Assembly: GCF_026898135.2 (NCBI RefSeq)
Contig: NZ_CP114035.2
Span: 971,501-1,035,500, forward strand
Length of the DNA: 64,000 nucleotides
Origin: Pseudomonas fortuita
Lineage (GTDB): Bacteria; Pseudomonadota; Gammaproteobacteria; Pseudomonadales; Pseudomonadaceae
Reading direction: 5' to 3'
Shown: positions 44,704 through 55,256 of the stretch, piece by piece
Layout: every line of letters starts with the position of its first letter
How positions within the stretch are numbered: position 1 is the stretch's first letter
The notes under the pieces: model-generated
The model's database searches: none
Told to the model about the DNA's origin: nothing
Seen by the model: the letters and a program-made list of their open reading frames with translations, nothing else
Program-made: the position numbers and the translations under genes

Positions 44704-45759
44704 ATTAAACCGCTTTTCTCCAAGGGCCCTTCGCTGGGCGTTCGCCTGCTCGTTCTGGTGGTAATGTCGGTCGCGTTGATGGTTGTCGACGCGCGCTTTG
44801 ACGTGCTCAAGCCCGTGCGCAGCCAGATGGGGCTGGTGCTGATGGAGTCGTACTGGATCACCGACCTGCCGCAACGTGCGTGGCAAGGCGTGGCCGGCCA
44901 GTTCGGCAGCCGCACCGAGTTGATTGCCGAAAACGAAAAGCTCAAGACCGAAGCGCTGCTGTTGCAGGGGCGCCTGCAGAAGCTGGCAGCCCTGACCGAG
45001 CAGAACGTGCGCCTGCGTGAATTGCTGAACTCTTCGGCGCTGGTCAACGAAAAAGTCGAAGTGGCCGAGCTGATCGGTGTCGACCCCAACCCGTTCACCC
45101 ACCGCATACTGATCAACAAGGGCGAGCGTGACGGTGTGTTCCTTGGCCAGCCGGTACTCGATGCGCGCGGCCTGATGGGCCAGGTAGTCGAGTTGATGCC
45201 CTACACCTCGCGGGTGCTGCTGCTGACCGATACCACCCATAGCATCCCGGTGCAGGTCAACCGCAACGGCCTGCGTGCCATCGCCAGTGGTACCGGTAAC
45301 CCGGAGCGCCTTGAACTGCGCCATGTGGCCGATACCGCCGACGTGAAGGAAGGCGACCTGTTGGTCAGCTCCGGCATGGGCCAACGGTTCCCGGCCGGCT
45401 ACCCGGTGGCGACGGTCAACGAGGTGATCCACGATTCCGGGCAGCCTTTCGCCATCGTGCGCGCCATCCCCACTGCCGCGCTCAACCGCAGCCGCTACAT
45501 GCTGCTGGTATTCAGTGACCGGCGTACCCCGGAGCAGCGTGCTACCGACGCCGCCATCGCCCAGGAAGAGGCGGACCGCAAGGGCACCTCGGCCCTCGGC
45601 CAACCGGCCAGCACAGGTGAGCAGGGCACACCAGCCAGCAATACGCCTGTGGCGCCAGCCACACCCGCAGCGCCGGCCGTCCAGCCAGCAGCCCCGGCAG
45701 CTACCCCTGCCACGCCTGCCGCAGCGCCTGCCGCACCCGCTAACACCCGGAGACAATGA
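44704..45759 (+). CDS. mreC: Rod-shape protein MreC, apparently starting at ATT
   Basis: 351 residues from ATT at 44704. GAGGAA lies seven bases before this ATT, and the frame above it has no ATG, GTG or TTG back to a TGA. Starting at the first usual codon (GTG 44758) would lose IKPLFSKGPSLGVRLLVL, that is, the cytoplasmic tail and part of the single membrane helix. A coiled-coil (TELIAENEKLKTEALLLQGR) and the periplasmic MreC beta domains follow (VAELIGVDPNPFTHRILINK, GLMGQVVELMPYTSRVLLLT), then a Pro/Ala-rich tail. MreC links MreB to the periplasmic PBP2. The stop overlaps the mreD start. Confidence 0.93.
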   Translation: MKPLFSKGPSLGVRLLVLVVMSVALMVVDARFDVLKPVRSQMGLVLMESYWITDLPQRAWQGVAGQFGSRTELIAENEKLKTEALLLQGRLQKLAALTEQNVRLRELLNSSALVNEKVEVAELIGVDPNPFTHRILINKGERDGVFLGQPVLDARGLMGQVVELMPYTSRVLLLTDTTHSIPVQVNRNGLRAIASGTGNPERLELRHVADTADVKEGDLLVSSGMGQRFPAGYPVATVNEVIHDSGQPFAIVRAIPTAALNRSRYMLLVFSDRRTPEQRATDAAIAQEEADRKGTSALGQPASTGEQGTPASNTPVAPATPAAPAVQPAAPAATPATPAAAPAAPANTRRQ

Positions 45760-46247
45760 TGGCTGCTTCACGCCGCAACAACGGCTGGGTCATCTGGCTG
45801 ACTTTCGCCATCGGCCTGCTGCTCAGCGTCTCGCCCATGCCGCAGTTCATGGAAGTGTTCCGCCCCATGTGGCTGGCTTTGCTGGTGTCGTTCTGGACCC
45901 TGGCGGTGCCGGGCAAGGTCGGTATGACCACGGCATTCGTGCTGGGCCTGGCCGAGGACGTGTTATACGGTACTCTGCTGGGGCAGAACGCATTGATCCT
46001 CACCCTCATCACCTTCCTGGTGCTGTCCCTGCAGCAGCGCCTGCGCATGTTCCCCATGTGGCAGCAGAGCCTGGTGATCCTGGTCATATTCGGCATTGCC
46101 CAACTCATCCAGTTGTGGCTCAGCGCGCTGACCGGCAACCGCCTGCCGACCCTGGCGCTGGTCTGGTCGGCGGTTATCAGTGCCTTGCTCTGGCCATGGA
46201 TCAGTTTCGCCCTGCGCGACCTGCGCCGACGCTTGCATATCAACTGA
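45756..46247 (+). CDS. mreD: Rod-shape protein MreD
   Basis: 163 residues with five or six hydrophobic helices (WVIWLTFAIGLLLSVSPMP, MWLALLVSFWTLAVPG, ALILTLITFLVLSLQQRL, LVILVIFGIAQLIQLWL). It starts within the mreC stop (ATGATG). It is the inner-membrane partner of MreC in the elongasome. Confidence 0.95.
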   Translation: MMAASRRNNGWVIWLTFAIGLLLSVSPMPQFMEVFRPMWLALLVSFWTLAVPGKVGMTTAFVLGLAEDVLYGTLLGQNALILTLITFLVLSLQQRLRMFPMWQQSLVILVIFGIAQLIQLWLSALTGNRLPTLALVWSAVISALLWPWISFALRDLRRRLHIN

Positions 46248-46280
46248 CGGCGACGCCGCAACTGACAGGGAGATGTCTGC

Positions 46281-46892
46281 ATGAACCCGCTATACCTGGC
46301 CTCTGGCTCGCCCCGCCGTCGCGAATTGCTGACCCAGATCGGTGTGCCCTTCACTGTCGTCAGTGCGCCCATCGATGAAACCCCGCTGCCCGGTGAAAAC
46401 GCCCCGGCCTACGTTGAGCGCCTGGCCCGGGCCAAGGCTGCTGCCGGTCTGGCCCGTGTCGAGGGCCCGGCAGTGGTGCTGGGGGCAGACACTGCCGTAG
46501 TGCTCGACGGGCGTATTCTGGGCAAGCCGGAAAACCGCGAAGAGGCCCTGGCCATGCTGGCCGACCTGTCGGGCCGCGAGCACCAGGTATTGACTGCGGT
46601 TGCCCTCAGCAATGGGCTGCTTACGCAAAGCCTGTGCGTCACCAGCAAGGTGCGCTTCCGGGCCATCAGCGCCGATGAAGCGCAACGCTACTGGGCCAGC
46701 GGTGAGCCTGTGGACAAGGCAGGTGGCTACGCCATCCAGGGCCTGGGCGCAGTGTTCGTCACCGGCCTTGGCGGCAGTTATTCGGCCGTGGTAGGCCTGC
46801 CCCTCAGTGAGACGGCCGAGTTGCTTGGCACGTTTGGTATCGCCTGTTGGCAATCGCCCGTGCATACGCCAGAGGTAACAAACCCGCGGTAG
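46281..46892 (+). CDS. maf: Maf-family nucleoside triphosphate pyrophosphatase (YhdE type)
   Basis: 203 residues. [20 protein letters not shown] is the Maf N-terminal signature, [16 protein letters not shown] holds the catalytic aspartate, and [20 protein letters not shown] follows. In E. coli the equivalent gene beside mreBCD and rng is YhdE, a dTTP/UTP pyrophosphatase. It sits 33 bases after mreD with AGGGAG upstream of its ATG, so it probably belongs to the same unit. Confidence 0.94.
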   Translation: MNPLYLASGSPRRRELLTQIGVPFTVVSAPIDETPLPGENAPAYVERLARAKAAAGLARVEGPAVVLGADTAVVLDGRILGKPENREEALAMLADLSGREHQVLTAVALSNGLLTQSLCVTSKVRFRAISADEAQRYWASGEPVDKAGGYAIQGLGAVFVTGLGGSYSAVVGLPLSETAELLGTFGIACWQSPVHTPEVTNPR

Positions 46893-46946
46893 CCAGCACG
46901 GCGTACGCCATCCATCATTACAAAAGACCTTTGACGAGAGCCGGCC

Positions 46947-48404
46947 ATGAGTGAAGAGATCCTGATCAACATCACCCCGATGGAGTCACGCGTGGCGGTG
47001 GTGGAAAACGGGGTACTGCAGGAAGTGCACGTCGAGCGCACCCAGCGCCGTGGCATCGTCGGCAATATCTACAAGGGCAAGGTGGTGCGTGTGCTGCCGG
47101 GCATGCAGGCGGCCTTCGTCGACATCGGCCTGGAGCGTGCCGCGTTCATCCATGCCTCGGAGATCTCCCAGCGTGAAGGCTCGGCAGTCGAGACCATCAC
47201 TGCACTGGTGCATGAAGGGCAGGCCCTTGTGGTGCAGGTGACCAAGGACCCGATCGGTACCAAAGGTGCGCGCCTGACCACCCAGCTGTCGATCCCTTCG
47301 CGCTACCTGGTGTACATGCCGCGCAGCAGTCATGTCGGCATTTCGCTTAAGATCGAAGACGAAGCCGAGCGGGACCGCCTGAAGCAGGTGGTCAGCAACT
47401 GTATGGAAAGCGAAAACATCAAGGATGCCGGCGGCTTCATCCTGCGCACCGCCGCCGAAGGCGCGCGTGCCGAAGAGATCTTGCAGGACATCCGGTACCT
47501 GCGTCGCCTGTGGGAGCAGATTGGCTCGCAGATCAAGACCTGCGGCGCCCCCATGGTCATCTACGAGGACCTTGGCCTCGCCCTGCGTACCCTGCGTGAC
47601 CTGGTCAACCCGAAGATCGAGAAGATCCGCATCGACTCGCGTGAAACCTTCCAGAAGACCACGCAGTTTGTCGGCGAACTGATGCCGGAGATCGCCGACC
47701 GCCTTGAACACTACCCTGGTGAACGGCCCATCTTTGACTTGTATGGAGTCGAAGATGAAATCCAGCGCGCGCTGGAGCGCAAGGTCCCGCTCAAGTCCGG
47801 CGGCTACCTGGTGGTCGATCCGGCCGAAGCGATGACCACCATTGACGTGAACACCGGTGCATTCGTTGGCCATCGCAACCTTGAAGAGACCATCTTCAAG
47901 ACCAACCTGGAGGCTGCCACCGCCATCGCCCGGCAACTGCGCCTGCGCAATATCGGCGGCATCATCATCATCGACTTCATCGACATGGAAGATGAAGAAC
48001 ACCAGCGCCAGGTGCTGCGCACACTGGAAAAGCAGCTGGAACGGGACCACGCAAAGACCAACATCATCGGCATCACCGAACTGGGCCTGGTGCAGATGAC
48101 CCGCAAGCGCACCCGTGAAAGCCTGGAGCAGGTGTTGTGCGAGCCGTGCCTGGCCTGCCAGGGCCGTGGCAAGCTGAAAACCCCCGAGACCATCTGTTAC
48201 GAAATTTTCCGCGAGATCCTGCGCGAGGCCCGTGCCTATCAGGCCGAGGGCTACCGCGTGCTGGCCAACCAGAAGGTGGTCGACCGCCTGCTGGATGAGG
48301 AGTCCGGCAACGTGGCAGAACTGGAAGCCTTTATCGGTCGAACCATTCGCTTCCAGGTCGAGTCGATGTATTCGCAGGAACAATACGACGTGGTGCTGCT
48401 CTGA
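46947..48404 (+). CDS. rng: Ribonuclease G
   Basis: 485 residues. S1-like RNA-binding domain at about 38-130 (GNIYKGKVVRVLPGMQAAFV), RNase H-like core, and the DNase I-like catalytic part with the metal-binding aspartates in TTIDVNTGAFVG and IIIIDFIDMED. A zinc-link-type cysteine pair follows (CEPCLACQGRG). RNase G trims the 5' end of 16S rRNA and some mRNAs. It lacks the long RNase E C-terminal scaffold. Confidence 0.96.
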   Translation: MSEEILINITPMESRVAVVENGVLQEVHVERTQRRGIVGNIYKGKVVRVLPGMQAAFVDIGLERAAFIHASEISQREGSAVETITALVHEGQALVVQVTKDPIGTKGARLTTQLSIPSRYLVYMPRSSHVGISLKIEDEAERDRLKQVVSNCMESENIKDAGGFILRTAAEGARAEEILQDIRYLRRLWEQIGSQIKTCGAPMVIYEDLGLALRTLRDLVNPKIEKIRIDSRETFQKTTQFVGELMPEIADRLEHYPGERPIFDLYGVEDEIQRALERKVPLKSGGYLVVDPAEAMTTIDVNTGAFVGHRNLEETIFKTNLEAATAIARQLRLRNIGGIIIIDFIDMEDEEHQRQVLRTLEKQLERDHAKTNIIGITELGLVQMTRKRTRESLEQVLCEPCLACQGRGKLKTPETICYEIFREILREARAYQAEGYRVLANQKVVDRLLDEESGNVAELEAFIGRTIRFQVESMYSQEQYDVVLL

Positions 48405-48427
48405 GGTCTTCTCGAACGCGCCGCTGG

Positions 48428-48462
48428 ATGGCCGGGCTGGCAAAATCGCCACTACCGGCCAT
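48428..48462 (+). other. Hairpin between rng and yhdP
   Basis: ATGGCCGG and CCGGCCAT are perfect arms with an inner TGGC-AAAATC-GCCA stem, ending about 30 bases before the yhdP start. No T tract follows. It may set the relative mRNA levels of the two genes. Confidence 0.5.
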
Positions 48463-48492
48463 CATGGATAAACGACTTGGAGGGCCATGGCC

Positions 48493-51400
48493 ATGGGACG
48501 TCTGACCCGCGTTCTTGTCGCCTTGACCCGCTGGGGGCTGGGCTTTTGCGCCCTGCTGGCGGTATTGGTGGCGCTGTATGTCAGCCTCGGCCGCGAGTTG
48601 GTGCCGCTGGTGGCCGAGTACCGTGCCGATGTGGAGCGCAAAGCCGAAGAGGCATTGGGCCTACCGGTGCATGTCGGTGCCCTGGAAGGGCGCTGGAGCG
48701 GCCTGGCGCCGGTGTTGCGGGTACGTGACCTGCAACTGGGTGAAGGTGCAACGGCGCTGCGCCTGGACGAGGTAAAGGTGGTTCCCGATGTCTGGGCCAG
48801 CCTCACTGCCCGCGAAGTGCGTTTGGCTCGAATACAGCTGGGCGGCCTGCAACTGATCCTGCGCGAGAACGAGCAGGGTGCCTGGCACCTTGAAGGCTTG
48901 CCGAAGAAGGACGATGCGCCACTTGATCCCGCCGAACTGCTGCAGCGCCTTCGCCAGTTGGGCCGCATTGATGTCTTCGACAGCCAGGTCACTTTGCACC
49001 CGTGGCAGCGTGACCCGCTTACCCTGACGTATGTGAGTGCCGGGCTGCAGGCAGGTGCTTCGCGCCAGGTTGTGAACCTGCGTGCAACCCTGCCCGATGG
49101 CCAGCCCTTGGCGCTGAACCTGCGTAGCCGTATGTCGGCCGAGGCCTGGCGTGACGGGCAGGTAAATGCTTACCTGAGCCTCCCGCAGAGTGACTGGGCG
49201 CGATGGTTGCCCCCGCGGCTGCTGGGGCAGTGGCATGCCGACACGCTGCGAGCGGGCGGCGAGTTCTGGGTCGACTGGCGCAAAGGGCAATTGCAGCAGG
49301 CAGTGGTGCGGCTCAACGCACCAGAGCTGCAGGGCGGTTATGCCGGGCGCAAGGCCGCGACACTGAACAACCTGGCCTTGGGCGCCTGGTTCCAGCGTCA
49401 GGCTCAAGGCTTTGATGTAGTTGTCGACTCCCTGGCCATGGACATCGGCAAGACCCGTTGGGAGTCGCACCTGCAGTTGCAGCAGCGCCCTGGCGAGAAC
49501 GCTGCCGATGAAAGCTGGAAGCTGCAGGCCGACCGGCTCCACCTTACGCCCTTGACCCCGCTGATCGACGCGCTGGCACCGCTGCCTGACAATGTCATGG
49601 CCGTGGTCGATGGCCTGAAGGTAACCGGCGCGTTGCGCAATGTACGGCTGGAGGCCCGGCCCAAGGCCGAGGGTGACCAACGCCTTCTGTTCGACGCCAA
49701 CCTGGAGAAGATCGGTTTCAATGCATACCACGGTGCCCCGGCGGCCGGTAACGTCAGTGGCAGCATCAGCGGCGACCTGGGGCATGGTGAACTGCGCCTG
49801 GATACCGATGCGTTCATGCTGCACCTGTACCCGATCTTCGCCAAACCCTGGCACTACCAGCAAGCCAATGCGCGCCTGACCTGGGCGCTGGACAAGGAAG
49901 GCTTTACCCTCGTTGCGCCTTACCTCAAGGTGCTGGGCGAGGAGGGCAAGATTGCCGGTGACTTCCTTATTCGCCTGTTGTTCGAAGAAGGCCGCGAGGA
50001 CTACATGGACCTGCGTGTCGGCCTGACCGAGGGCGATGGCCGCTACACCGCCAAGTACCTGCCTGAAGTGCTAAGCCCGGCCCTCGACGAATGGCTGCGC
50101 AGCGCCATCGTCAAAGGCACGGTGGATGAAGGCTACTTCCAGTACCAGGGCTCGCTGAACCACGGCGCCGCGCCAGAGGCTCGCAGCATCAGCCTGTTTT
50201 TCAAGGTGCGAGACGCAGCCTTGGACTTCCAGCCTGGCTGGCCGCAGGTGCAGCACGTCGATGGCGATGTGTTCATCGAAGACAGCGGGGTGCGCATCAA
50301 GGCTCAGCGTGGCGTGTTGCTCGACACCAAGGTGAGTGATGTCAGCGTCGATATTCCGCATGTCGAGGGTGACCAGCACAGCCGTCTTTACCTGGATGGC
50401 GACTTCGACGGCAGCCTGGGCGATGGCCTGAAAATACTCAAGGAAGCGCCGATCGGCACGGGCGAGATCTTCGCCGGCTGGGAGGGCGAAGGGCCGTTGC
50501 AGGGCAAGCTCAAGCTCGACATCCCGCTGGCCCACGGAGAGCGGCCGAAGGTCCAGGTGGACTTCGCCACCCGCGATGCGCGCCTGAAAGTGGCCCCGCC
50601 GAGCCTGGAATTGAGCCGCTTGAAGGGTGACTTCAGCTTCGATTTTGACAAGGGTCTGAGTGGCAAGGGCATCAGCCTGCAGGCGTTCGGCAAGCCGGTG
50701 ACGGCGCAAATTACCGCCGAAGGCCAGCCGGGGCAGATGCAGACGCGCATCGACGCCAATGGCCAGGTATCGCTGAAGGCACTGACCGACTGGCTGCAGT
50801 TCAAGCAGGCCTTGCCAGCATCCGGCGACATCCCTTACCAGTTGCAGCTCAGCCTGGGTAGCCGGGATAACCGGCTGAGCGTCAACTCCACCCTCAAGGG
50901 CTTGGCCATCGACCTGCCGGCACCCTTCGGCAAAGCTGCTGCAGACTCTCGCGACAGCCGGTTCAGTATGAGCCTGCAGGGCCAGGAGCGGCGTTTCGAT
51001 GCGGCGTACACCGACCTTGCACGCTTTGCCTACGCCGCACCGGCCGACAAGCTGGCCCAGGGCCGTGGTGAGTTGTTGCTTGGCACCGGTGACGCCCAGC
51101 TGCCCGCTGGCCAGGGCTTGCGCGTGCGCGGTCGCCTGGAGTCGCTGGACCTGGCACCCTGGCAGGAACAGGCGGCCCGTCTTGCTGGCGACGACCCGGG
51201 GGGGAGCGCGCGACAGAACCTGCAAAGTGTCGACTTGAGCATTGGTCAGCTGAAGGCCTTCGGCATGGACCTGAACCAGGCCGTGGTACGCATGGCCCGT
51301 AGCGGTGCGGCCTGGGACCTGCGTCTCGACAGCAGGGAAGTGATTGGCAACGCTCGGGTGCCGGATGCCAAGGGTGCGCCCATGGTCGTGCGCATGCAGA

Positions 51401-52308
51401 CGCTGCGTCTGCCCGCTGCCGACCCTGCCCAGGCTGAGGCCGAAGACGGCCCGGACCCCTTGGCCTCGTTCGACCCGCGCAAGGTGCCGGCGCTGGACCT
51501 GAGCATCGACAAGCTCTACCGCGGCGACGACCTGTTCGGCAGCGCGGCGATCAAATTGCGACCGACAACGCGCGGCGTGACCGCCAGCGACATCGACCTT
51601 GACTTCAAAGGGCTGCGCATCGACGGTGGTGGTGGCTGGGAGGGCGCGCAAGGCCGTACCAGCAGTTGGTACAAAGGGCGCCTGGACGGCAAGAACCTGG
51701 GGGATGTGCTCAAAGCCTGGGGCTTCGCCCCTACCGTGACCAGCCGTGACTTCCGCCTGGATGTGGACGGCCGCTGGCCCGGGTCGCCTGCTGCGGTGGG
51801 CCTGAAGCGGTTCTCTGGCAGCATGGACGCAGCACTGCGCACCGGCCAGTTCGTTGAAGTCGAGGGCGGCGCCCAGGCACTGCGCGTGTTCGGCCTGCTC
51901 AACTTCAACTCCATCGGCCGGCGTCTGCGCCTGGACTTTTCCGACTTGTTCGAAAAGGGCCTGGCCTATGACCGGGTCAAAGGCCTGCTGGTGGCCAGTG
52001 ATGGTGTCTATGTGACCCGCGAGCCGATCAGTGTGACTGGCCCGTCGAGCAACTTCGAACTGGAGGGCACGCTGGACATGGTACGCGACCGGGTCGATGC
52101 CAACCTGCAGGTGAGCTTGCCGGTCACCAACAACCTGCCGCTGGCGGCACTGATTATCGGCGCGCCGGCCGTGGGCGGCGCGCTGTTCCTGGTCGACCGG
52201 TTGATCGGTGACCGTGTCTCGCGCTTTGCCAGCGTGCACTACCGTGTAGAAGGGCCGTGGAAAGAGCCTAGAATCACATTTGTGAAACCTTTCGAGAAAT
52301 CCCGCTAG
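48493..52308 (+). CDS. yhdP: YhdP-family phospholipid transport protein (AsmA-like, TamB-like)
   Basis: 1271 residues (1273 from ATG 48487; 48493 has the better spacing from GGAGG). One N-terminal membrane helix (WGLGFCALLAVLVALYVSL) is followed by a long repetitive beta periplasmic part: DUF3971 (about 30-850) and a C-terminal AsmA-like domain (GLLNFNSIGRRLRLDFSDLF, VTGPSSNFELEGTLDMV). Family members form an envelope-spanning groove that carries glycerophospholipids to the outer membrane, with TamB and YdbH partly redundant. The stop is eight bases before the amidase start. Confidence 0.94.
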   Translation: MGRLTRVLVALTRWGLGFCALLAVLVALYVSLGRELVPLVAEYRADVERKAEEALGLPVHVGALEGRWSGLAPVLRVRDLQLGEGATALRLDEVKVVPDVWASLTAREVRLARIQLGGLQLILRENEQGAWHLEGLPKKDDAPLDPAELLQRLRQLGRIDVFDSQVTLHPWQRDPLTLTYVSAGLQAGASRQVVNLRATLPDGQPLALNLRSRMSAEAWRDGQVNAYLSLPQSDWARWLPPRLLGQWHADTLRAGGEFWVDWRKGQLQQAVVRLNAPELQGGYAGRKAATLNNLALGAWFQRQAQGFDVVVDSLAMDIGKTRWESHLQLQQRPGENAADESWKLQADRLHLTPLTPLIDALAPLPDNVMAVVDGLKVTGALRNVRLEARPKAEGDQRLLFDANLEKIGFNAYHGAPAAGNVSGSISGDLGHGELRLDTDAFMLHLYPIFAKPWHYQQANARLTWALDKEGFTLVAPYLKVLGEEGKIAGDFLIRLLFEEGREDYMDLRVGLTEGDGRYTAKYLPEVLSPALDEWLRSAIVKGTVDEGYFQYQGSLNHGAAPEARSISLFFKVRDAALDFQPGWPQVQHVDGDVFIEDSGVRIKAQRGVLLDTKVSDVSVDIPHVEGDQHSRLYLDGDFDGSLGDGLKILKEAPIGTGEIFAGWEGEGPLQGKLKLDIPLAHGERPKVQVDFATRDARLKVAPPSLELSRLKGDFSFDFDKGLSGKGISLQAFGKPVTAQITAEGQPGQMQTRIDANGQVSLKALTDWLQFKQALPASGDIPYQLQLSLGSRDNRLSVNSTLKGLAIDLPAPFGKAAADSRDSRFSMSLQGQERRFDAAYTDLARFAYAAPADKLAQGRGELLLGTGDAQLPAGQGLRVRGRLESLDLAPWQEQAARLAGDDPGGSARQNLQSVDLSIGQLKAFGMDLNQAVVRMARSGAAWDLRLDSREVIGNARVPDAKGAPMVVRMQTLRLPAADPAQAEAEDGPDPLASFDPRKVPALDLSIDKLYRGDDLFGSAAIKLRPTTRGVTASDIDLDFKGLRIDGGGGWEGAQGRTSSWYKGRLDGKNLGDVLKAWGFAPTVTSRDFRLDVDGRWPGSPAAVGLKRFSGSMDAALRTGQFVEVEGGAQALRVFGLLNFNSIGRRLRLDFSDLFEKGLAYDRVKGLLVASDGVYVTREPISVTGPSSNFELEGTLDMVRDRVDANLQVSLPVTNNLPLAALIIGAPAVGGALFLVDRLIGDRVSRFASVHYRVEGPWKEPRITFVKPFEKSR

Positions 52309-52316
52309 GAGTGCCC

Positions 52317-53168
52317 ATGAAGGCAGCGGTAATCCAGATGGTCAGCCAGGATGATGTGCTGGCCAACCTGCAGCGTGCCGGTGTTCTGTTGGAGCAGGCC
52401 GCCTTTGGCGGCGCACGGCTGGCGGTGCTGCCGGAAAACTTCGCCGCCATGGGCCGCAAGGACGCCGCTGCCATCGGCCGCGCCGAAGCATTGGGTGAAG
52501 GGCCGATCCTGCCATGGTTGAAACGCACCGCCCGCGACCTCAAGTTATGGATTGTCGCCGGTACTTTGCCCTTGCCGCCGGTCGGCCAGCCCGAGGCCAA
52601 GGCTCATGCCTGCTCGCTGCTGATCGACGAGCACGGCGAGGTGGCGGCACGGTATGACAAGCTGCACCTGTTCGACGTGGACGTTGTCGACAACCGCGGT
52701 CGGTACCGTGAGTCGGATGACTACGCCCATGGCACCCAGGTGATCGTGGCGGACACGCCGGTTGGGCGGTTGGGGCTGAGCGTATGCTACGACTTGCGAT
52801 TCCCCGAGCTGTACAGCGCACTGCGGGCCGCCGGCGCCGAACTGATCACTGCACCAGCGGCTTTTACTGCCGTTACAGGCGCGGCACATTGGGAAGTGCT
52901 GATACGCGCCCGCGCGATCGAAACCCAGTGTTACCTGCTGGCTGCTGCACAGGGCGGCACCCACCCAGGTCCACGGGAAACCCATGGCCATGCGGCGATC
53001 GTCGACCCTTGGGGGCGCATCGTCGTAGAGCAGGCGCAAGGCGAAGCGGTGCTGCTTGCCGAGCGCAACATTGATGAACAAGCGTCCATCCGGGCGCGCA
53101 TGCCGGTGGTAACGCACCGGCGCTTTTTCTCGCAGGGCGCGTTGCGACCTGCGCATACCTCGGAGTGA
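52317..53168 (+). CDS. Carbon-nitrogen hydrolase (Nit1/omega-amidase-like)
   Basis: 283 residues, nitrilase superfamily. The Glu-Lys-Cys triad is in [11 protein letters not shown] (E40), [11 protein letters not shown] (Lys) and [13 protein letters not shown] (Cys). The arrangement with [17 protein letters not shown] [14 protein letters not shown] is that of Nit1-type enzymes, which hydrolyse deaminated glutathione, or of related omega-amidases. ATG 52317 has AGGAG five bases upstream. It sits between yhdP and tldD, as in many gammaproteobacteria, and its stop overlaps the GTG preceding tldD. Confidence 0.92.
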   Translation: MKAAVIQMVSQDDVLANLQRAGVLLEQAAFGGARLAVLPENFAAMGRKDAAAIGRAEALGEGPILPWLKRTARDLKLWIVAGTLPLPPVGQPEAKAHACSLLIDEHGEVAARYDKLHLFDVDVVDNRGRYRESDDYAHGTQVIVADTPVGRLGLSVCYDLRFPELYSALRAAGAELITAPAAFTAVTGAAHWEVLIRARAIETQCYLLAAAQGGTHPGPRETHGHAAIVDPWGRIVVEQAQGEAVLLAERNIDEQASIRARMPVVTHRRFFSQGALRPAHTSE

Positions 53169-53170
53169 CT

Positions 53171-54610
53171 ATGAGCCAGATGTTATCCACCGTCAGCGAG
53201 CAGCTCCTGGCCCCAGGCGGCTTGACCCTGGACAGCCTGCAGAGCGTGCTGGGTGAGTTGGCCGGCCCCGGCATCGACGCCGCCGACCTGTATTTCCAGG
53301 GTCAGATCTCGGAAACCTGGGCACTGGAAGACGGCATCGTCAAAGAGGGCAGCTTCAACCTGGACCAGGGCGTGGGCGTACGTGCCCAGTCCGGTGAAAA
53401 GACCGGCTTCGCCTATAGCAATGCGATCAACCTCGAGGCGTTGACCTCGGCTGCACGCGCCGCCCGTTCCATTTCCCGGGCCGGGCAGAACGGCACGGTC
53501 CAGGCCTTCCGCAGCCAGGAAGTGACCGCCCTGTATGGCGCAGATAACCCGCTGGATGTACTGAGCCGTGCCGAGAAGGTTGAGCTGCTCAAGCGTGTCG
53601 ATGCTGCCACCCGCGCCCTGGACCCGCGCATCCAGCAGGTCAGCGTAAGCATGGCCGGGGTCTGGGAGCGCATCCTGATCGCTGCGGCCGATGGCAGCCT
53701 GGCCGCCGACGTGCGCCCGTTGGTGCGCTTCAACGTCAGCGTCATCGTCGAGCAGAACGGCCGCCGCGAGCGCGGCGGGCAGGGCGGTGGCGGGCGTACC
53801 GACTACCGCTTCTTCACCGAGGAACGGGTGATGGGCTATGCCCGCGAGGCATTGCGCCAGGCGCTGGTGAACCTGGAGGCGATCCCGGCACCTGCCGGCA
53901 CCTTGCCGGTGGTGCTGGGTTCGGGCTGGTCGGGCGTGTTGCTGCACGAGGCGGTGGGCCATGGCCTGGAAGGTGACTTCAACCGCAAGGGCAGTTCGGC
54001 GTTCAGCGGCCGCATTGGCGAGAAAGTGGCATCGAGCCTGTGCACCATCGTTGACGATGGCACGCTCGAAGGCCGCCGTGGCTCGCTGAGCGTAGATGAT
54101 GAGGGCACCCCGACCGAATGCACCACGCTGATCGAGAACGGTGTGCTCAAGGGTTACATGCAGGACAAGCTCAACGCACGCCTGATGGGTATGGCGGTCA
54201 CCGGTAACGGCCGCCGTGAATCCTACGCGCACCTGCCGATGCCGCGCATGACCAACACCTACATGCGAGCAGGGCAAAGCGACCCTCAGGAAATCATCGC
54301 GTCGGTGAAAAAAGGTATCTACTGCGCCAGCCTGGGTGGTGGTCAGGTGGACATCACCAGTGGCAAGTTCGTGTTTTCGACCAGTGAGGCCTACCTGATC
54401 GAAGACGGCAAGATTACCGCCCCGGTGAAGGGCGCGACCCTGATCGGCAATGGGCCGGAGGCGATGAGCCGGGTGTCGATGGTCGGTAACGACCTGGCGC
54501 TGGACAGCGGAGTAGGGACGTGCGGCAAGGACGGGCAGTCGGTGCCGGTCGGGGTAGGGCAGCCTACCTTGAAGCTGGATGCGATTACCGTGGGTGGTAC
54601 CGGGGCTTGA
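53171..54610 (+). CDS. tldD: Metalloprotease subunit TldD
   Basis: 479 residues. The zinc motif HEXXXH is seen in [15 protein letters not shown] (about residue 260). With PmbA (TldE) it forms a heterodimeric protease that degrades unfolded short peptides and matures microcin B17 and CcdA-like substrates. ATG 53171 has GGAG upstream, just past the amidase stop. A REP pair follows, then darP (minus) and pmbA. Confidence 0.95.
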   Translation: MSQMLSTVSEQLLAPGGLTLDSLQSVLGELAGPGIDAADLYFQGQISETWALEDGIVKEGSFNLDQGVGVRAQSGEKTGFAYSNAINLEALTSAARAARSISRAGQNGTVQAFRSQEVTALYGADNPLDVLSRAEKVELLKRVDAATRALDPRIQQVSVSMAGVWERILIAAADGSLAADVRPLVRFNVSVIVEQNGRRERGGQGGGGRTDYRFFTEERVMGYAREALRQALVNLEAIPAPAGTLPVVLGSGWSGVLLHEAVGHGLEGDFNRKGSSAFSGRIGEKVASSLCTIVDDGTLEGRRGSLSVDDEGTPTECTTLIENGVLKGYMQDKLNARLMGMAVTGNGRRESYAHLPMPRMTNTYMRAGQSDPQEIIASVKKGIYCASLGGGQVDITSGKFVFSTSEAYLIEDGKITAPVKGATLIGNGPEAMSRVSMVGNDLALDSGVGTCGKDGQSVPVGVGQPTLKLDAITVGGTGA

Positions 54611-54626
54611 TAGCTTCGGGGGCTTT

Positions 54627-54716
54627 TGTGGGAGCGGGCTTGCCCCGCGAACAAGGCCACATAATGGTGGCTGACACCGGCTTTGCCGGTGTTCGCGGGG
54701 CAAGCCAGCTCCCACA
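54627..54716. repeat. REP pair between tldD and darP
   Basis: Inverted arms 54627-54652 and 54691-54716 (TGTGGGAGCGGGCTTGCCCC and reverse) enclose a second perfect hairpin, ACACCGGC-TTT-GCCGGTGT (54674-54692). Confidence 0.88.
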
Positions 54717-54734
54717 GGGCCCCAGAGCAATCCG

Positions 54735-55256
54735 TCAGCGCAAGCCGCGTTGCAGCTCGTCGAGGTCGCGGATGTACTTGAACACCTTGCGTGCGGCGGC
54801 AGGCGGCTTGTTGCGGGCCTTCTCGTGCTGGGCATGGCGCACCAGCGAGCGCAGCTGCTGGCGGTCGGTGTCGGGGTACTCGTTGACGAAGCGCTCAAGG
54901 TCTTCGTCGTTGCCGTCGATCAACCGGTCGCGCCAGCGCTCCAGGCCGTGGAAGCGCTCGTTGTACTGGCGGGTCGAGCTGTCCATCTGCTCAAGCAAGG
55001 CGTGGATGGCATCCAGGTCCTGCACGCGCATCAGCTTGCCGACAAACGACATATGGCGTTTGCGGGCGCCATGAGCGGTGTGCTTGCTGGCCTCGGCCAG
55101 GGCCTTGCGCAGCTCGTCGGTCAACGGCAGGCGGGCCAGGGTATCGGCTTTGAGCGTGGTAAGGCGCTCGCCGAGTTCGACCAGCTCATGCAGTTCGCGC
55201 TTGATCTGGGTTTTGCTTTTTTCGCCGTCGAAGGCGTCGTTGTTTGAATCAACCAT
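54735..55256 (-). CDS. darP: Ribosome-associated protein DarP (YjgA)
   Basis: 173 residues, DUF615. Highly charged helical protein: [60 protein letters not shown], then an Arg-rich end. The E. coli homologue binds the late 50S precursor and aids its assembly. It stands alone on the minus strand, divergent from pmbA. Confidence 0.93.
   Translation of the reverse strand: MVDSNNDAFDGEKSKTQIKRELHELVELGERLTTLKADTLARLPLTDELRKALAEASKHTAHGARKRHMSFVGKLMRVQDLDAIHALLEQMDSSTRQYNERFHGLERWRDRLIDGNDEDLERFVNEYPDTDRQQLRSLVRHAQHEKARNKPPAAARKVFKYIRDLDELQRGLR

Noticed and set aside
50071..52239. 722-codon minus-strand frame inside yhdP
   Set aside because: Antisense shadow of yhdP with typical mirrored composition and no ribosome site.
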